In this document: positions 61,007 through 64,000 of the stretch, in pieces
How positions within the stretch are numbered: position 1 is the first letter of the stretch
Layout: the number at the start of each line of letters is the position of its first letter
NCBI RefSeq assembly: GCF_001722335.1
Contig: NZ_MIHA01000002.1
Span: 124,001-188,000 of the forward strand
Length of the DNA: 64,000 nt
DNA from: Mycolicibacterium flavescens
GTDB taxonomy: Bacteria > Actinomycetota > Actinomycetes > Mycobacteriales > Mycobacteriaceae
Direction of reading: 5' to 3'
The notes under the pieces: generated by a model
Databases searched by the model: none
What the model was told of the DNA's origin: nothing
Seen by the model: only the letters and a program-made list of their open reading frames with translations
Made by a program: the position numbers and the translations under genes

Positions 61007-63100
61007 TCAGTTGTCTATCGATCGCTCCGCAGCGGCCACCACGGCCTCGGGCGTGAACCCGAACTCGCGGAACAATGTCTTGTCGTCGGCGGACTCCCCG
61101 TAGTGCTCGATCGAGATGATCTCGCCGGTGTCGCCGACGAGCTTGTACCAGCTCTGCGCCACCGCCGCCTCGACCGCGACGCGCGCCGAAACACTCGGCG
61201 GCAGCACCTTGTCGCGGTACTCCTTGGGCTGCGACTCGAACCACTCGACGCACGGCATCGACACCACGTAGGCGGTGATGTCCTTGTCCGCCAACTGTTT
61301 TCTGGCCTCGACGGCCAGTTGCAGTTCTGAACCAGTCGCAATGATGATCACGTCCGCGTCGTCGGCCGGATTACCGCCGCCGAGCACGTAACCGCCGCGG
61401 GCCACGCCGTCGGCATCGGTGCCCTCCAATACCGGGATGCCCTGTCGGGTCAGGATGAAACCCACCGGGCCGCTGCCGTTGCCGCGGGCGATGATGCTGC
61501 GCCAGGCGTACGCGGTCTCGTTCGGGTCACCCGGGCGGACCACGGACAGGTTCGGGATCGCGCGCAGCGCCGCGAGATGCTCGATCGGCTGGTGGGTGGG
61601 GCCGTCCTCGCCCAGGCCGATCGAGTCGTGGGTCCAGATGTAGATCGTGTCGATGTCCATCAGCGACGCGAGCCGCACCGCGGGCCGCATGTAGTCGGAG
61701 AACTGCAGGAACGTGCCCCCGAACGCGCGGGTCGGACCGTGCAGCACGATGCCGGACAGGATCGCGCCCATCGCGTGCTCGCGAACACCGAAGTGCAGCA
61801 CCCGGCCGTACCAGTCGGCGGTGAAGTCGTCGGTCGAAATCGACGGCGGCCCAAACGATTTGACGCCCTTGATGGTGGTGTTGTTGCTGCCGGCGAGATC
61901 GGCTGAGCCACCCCACAACTCCGGCAGCTTCGGCGCCACGTCGTTGAGCACCTGACCGAACGCCGCGCGGGTGGCCAGCGGTTTGGATCCCGGCTCCCAG
62001 TGGGTCAGATCGGCGTCCCAGCCCTCCGGCAGCTCCTGGGCCAGCAGCCGGTCCAGCAGCGCCTTGCGGTCCGCTTCGCGCTCGGCCCACGCGTCGAAGG
62101 TGCTCTGCCACTTGTCGTGCGCCTCACGGCCGCGGTCCACCAGCTTGCGGGTGTGCTCGATGACCTCGGGGCGCACCTCGAAGGTCTTGTCCGGGTCGAA
62201 GCCGAGAATTTTCTTGACCGCGGAAACCTCTTCTTCGCCGAGCGCCGAGCCGTGTATCCCGCCGGTGTTCATCTTGGTCGGCGCCGGATACCCGATGACC
62301 GTCCGCAGCGCGATGAACGACGGCTTGTCGGTGACCTTCTTGGCCTCGGCGATGGCCTGCTCGATGCCGACGACGTTCTCGCCGCCCTCGATCTCCTGCA
62401 CGTGCCAGCCGTAGGCCCGGTAGCGGGCGGCGACGTCCTCGGACAGTGCGATGTTGGTGTCGTGCTCGATCGAGATCTGGTTCTTGTCGTAGAACACGAT
62501 CAGGTTGCCGAGCTGCTGGGTGCCCGCCAGCGACGACGCCTCGCTGGTGATGCCCTCTTCGATGTCGCCGTCGGAGGCGATCACATAGATGTAGTGGTCG
62601 AACGGGCTCTCGCCCCACGGGGTGTCCGGGTCGAACAGGCCCCGCTCGTAGCGCGAGGCCATCGCCATGCCGACCGCCGATGCCAGGCCCTGACCCAGCG
62701 GGCCGGTGGTGATCTCGACGCCGTCGGTGTGCCGGAACTCCGGATGACCCGGCGTCTTGGACTTGAACGTGCGCAGCGCCTCGATGTCGGACAGCTCCAG
62801 CCCGAAGCCGCCGAGATAGAGCTGGATGTAGAGGGTGAGGCTGGAGTGCCCGGCGGACAGCACGAAGCGGTCCCGGCCCAGCCAGTGCACGTCGCTGGGA
62901 TCGTGGCGCATCTGGCGCTGGAACAGCGTGTAGGCCAGCGGCGCCAGGCTCATCGCGGTCCCCGGGTGGCCGTTGCCGACTTTCTGTACCGCGTCTGCGG
63001 CCAGCACCCGGATGGTGTCCACGGCCAACGTGTCCACATCGGTCCAGTCGTCCGGGTGGTTCGGACGGGTCAGCGCGGAAATCTCTTCGGACGTGGTCAC
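61007..63100 (-). CDS. tkt: Transketolase
   Basis: Tkt transfers two-carbon units with thiamine diphosphate, linking the pentose phosphate pathway to glycolysis. The 697-residue protein shows [19 protein letters not shown] near 42 and the TPP/Mg motif [18 protein letters not shown] near 170, continuing to [15 protein letters not shown]. The central domain has [19 protein letters not shown] near 425 and [20 protein letters not shown] near 480. GTG 63100 is the only good start. It is the first gene of the operon and diverges from ctaB. TAGGGT on the minus strand (63167-63172) is a possible -10, giving a leader of about 60 nt. Confidence 0.97.
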   Translation of the reverse strand: MTTSEEISALTRPNHPDDWTDVDTLAVDTIRVLAADAVQKVGNGHPGTAMSLAPLAYTLFQRQMRHDPSDVHWLGRDRFVLSAGHSSLTLYIQLYLGGFGLELSDIEALRTFKSKTPGHPEFRHTDGVEITTGPLGQGLASAVGMAMASRYERGLFDPDTPWGESPFDHYIYVIASDGDIEEGITSEASSLAGTQQLGNLIVFYDKNQISIEHDTNIALSEDVAARYRAYGWHVQEIEGGENVVGIEQAIAEAKKVTDKPSFIALRTVIGYPAPTKMNTGGIHGSALGEEEVSAVKKILGFDPDKTFEVRPEVIEHTRKLVDRGREAHDKWQSTFDAWAEREADRKALLDRLLAQELPEGWDADLTHWEPGSKPLATRAAFGQVLNDVAPKLPELWGGSADLAGSNNTTIKGVKSFGPPSISTDDFTADWYGRVLHFGVREHAMGAILSGIVLHGPTRAFGGTFLQFSDYMRPAVRLASLMDIDTIYIWTHDSIGLGEDGPTHQPIEHLAALRAIPNLSVVRPGDPNETAYAWRSIIARGNGSGPVGFILTRQGIPVLEGTDADGVARGGYVLGGGNPADDADVIIIATGSELQLAVEARKQLADKDITAYVVSMPCVEWFESQPKEYRDKVLPPSVSARVAVEAAVAQSWYKLVGDTGEIISIEHYGESADDKTLFREFGFTPEAVVAAAERSIDN

Positions 63101-63222
63101 AGGCGCACTCCAGGTCGGCGTTGAGCGTGGTCGGCTTCGAGCTCTTCTCGCTGCTCGTTTAAAACACCCTAGTGCGGGATGGTCATCCGCTGCAGGCCTG
63201 CCGGGGGAGGATTAGGCCGCCG

Positions 63223-63251
63223 TTGTCGTGCGGTCTACCATCGTCTGTAGT
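63223..63251 (+). promoter_or_regulatory. Candidate ctaB promoter
   Basis: TTGTCG (63223-63228) and TGTAGT (63246-63251), separated by 17 bp, resemble -35 and -10 elements. They lie about 30 nt upstream of the ctaB TTG, whose Shine-Dalgarno is AGGAG at 63266-63270. Confidence 0.35.
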
Positions 63252-63278
63252 AGAAGCTGTTCGACAGGAGTAACTGCG

Positions 63279-64000
63279 TTGAGCGTTCGCGAAGGCCGCC
63301 TGGTCGACGGGTCGTCGATCCGGGTTCGCGACCGGCTCCTGGGCTACCTGTCGTTGACCAAGCCCCGAGTCATCGAGCTGCTTCTGGTCACCACCATCCC
63401 GGCCATGCTGCTCGCCGACCGCGGCAACGTCGACCCGCTGCTGATCTTCAACACCCTGGTCGGCGGGATGCTCGCCGCGGCGGGCGCCAACGCGCTGAAC
63501 TGCGTGGCCGACGCCGACATCGACAAGGTGATGAAGCGGACCGAGCGCAGGCCGCTGGCGCGGGCCACCGTGCCGCGCAGCCACGCGCTGGTGTTCGGGC
63601 TGGCGCTCTCGGTCGGCTCGTTCTTCTGGCTGTGGTGGACCACCAACATGCTCTCCGCGCACCTGGCGGGCGCGACCATCGCGTTCTACGTGCTCGTGTA
63701 CACGCTGGTGCTCAAGCGCCGGACATCGCAGAACGTGGTGTGGGGCGGCGCGGCCGGCTGTATGCCGGTGATGATCGGCTGGTCCGCCGTCACCGGAACC
63801 ATCGCGTGGCCCGCGCTGGCGATGTTCGCGATCATCTTCTTCTGGACGCCGCCGCATACCTGGGCGCTGGCCATGCGCTACAAGGAGGACTACCGCGCGG
63901 CGGGCGTGCCGATGCTGCCCGCGGTGGCCACCGAGCGCGAAGTCACCAGGCAGATCGTGATCTACACCTGGCTGACCGTGGCCGCCACGCTGGCGCTGGT
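63279..64000 (+). CDS. ctaB: Protoheme IX farnesyltransferase (heme O synthase), 3' end outside window
   Basis: CtaB attaches a farnesyl group to heme B to make heme O for cytochrome aa3 oxidase. At least 240 residues are visible in an open frame to the window end. The start is TTG 63279, 8 nt after AGGAG. The UbiA-type prenyltransferase signatures are clear: [20 protein letters not shown], the first Asp-rich motif [20 protein letters not shown], and [17 protein letters not shown]. Several transmembrane helices are present ([21 protein letters not shown], cited as AITG-type helix region). No ATG or GTG start fits better. It diverges from tkt, as in tuberculosis. Confidence 0.96.
   Translation, partial: MSVREGRLVDGSSIRVRDRLLGYLSLTKPRVIELLLVTTIPAMLLADRGNVDPLLIFNTLVGGMLAAAGANALNCVADADIDKVMKRTERRPLARATVPRSHALVFGLALSVGSFFWLWWTTNMLSAHLAGATIAFYVLVYTLVLKRRTSQNVVWGGAAGCMPVMIGWSAVTGTIAWPALAMFAIIFFWTPPHTWALAMRYKEDYRAAGVPMLPAVATEREVTRQIVIYTWLTVAATLAL

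Overview
The window is 64 kb of a high-GC actinobacterial chromosome. Gene content, gene order and family-specific proteins (mIHF, LprG-P55, WhiA, OpcA, a 13E12/DUF222 HNH protein) place it in a mycobacterium. A ppc gene next to secG and the oxidoreductase/sulfotransferase accessory genes suggest a fast-growing, environmental species of the Mycolicibacterium type. This assignment rests on synteny recalled from memory, not on a search. Nothing looks like a phage, a plasmid or a CRISPR locus, and no rRNA or tRNA gene was seen.

Layout. 1-1.8 kb: end of an unrecognised gene and a serine hydrolase. 1.8-10.6 kb: pyrimidine operon pyrR-pyrB-pyrC-(membrane protein)-carA-carB-pyrF, with a PyrR-binding RNA element over the first ribosome binding site. 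11.0-14.9 kb: mihF-gmk-rpoZ-coaBC-metK. 14.9-16.0 kb: an AbiEi/DUF559 gene bracketed by two identical 63-bp palindromes. 16.0-19.6 kb: leftward lipase-SnoaL-flavin monooxygenase operon and a divergent YhhN membrane protein. 19.6-24.1 kb: a PriA-like protein lacking ATPase motifs, then a DUF2207/LemA membrane pair. 24.1-28.1 kb: fmt-rsmB-rpe-ribD. 28.1-31.0 kb: an ABC exporter whose ATPase carries a cyclic-nucleotide-binding domain, a PfpI protein and a 49-codon small ORF. 31.0-36.4 kb: leftward lprG-p55 and rightward ribE-ribBA-ribH-PH protein. 36.4-38.8 kb: leftward gamma-glutamyltransferase lipoprotein and GNAT. 38.8-43.7 kb: uvrC-rapZ-yvcK-whiA. 43.8-50.7 kb: a leaderless solute-binding-domain protein, gap-pgk-tpiA, secG and ppc. 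50.8-54.7 kb: accessory operon DUF1214-sulfotransferase-TetR-SDR. 54.7-56.7 kb: coiled-coil protein and a LexA-box-controlled HNH endonuclease-like gene. 56.7-63.1 kb: leftward pentose-phosphate operon tkt-tal-zwf-opcA-pgl. 63.3 kb to the end: start of ctaB.

Most of the window is core metabolism: pyrimidine, riboflavin and SAM/CoA synthesis, lower glycolysis, anaplerosis and the oxidative plus non-oxidative pentose phosphate pathway. Genes are packed tightly, with ATGA, GTGA or TGATG overlaps inside operons. A recurring feature is a TANNNT-like -10 hexamer 6-7 nt before the start codon, found at about a dozen genes. It implies leaderless mRNAs, and it was used here to choose several starts (serine hydrolase, ribBA, lprG, uvrC, HNH gene).

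The most notable items are the palindrome-bracketed AbiEi/DUF559 cassette, the putative cAMP-gated exporter, the hairpin-led small ORF, the DUF1214/sulfotransferase operon with paired candidate operators, the SOS box overlapping the HNH gene start, and the two-codon upstream ORF embedded in the pyrR start. No wholly new multi-gene system could be demonstrated from sequence alone.
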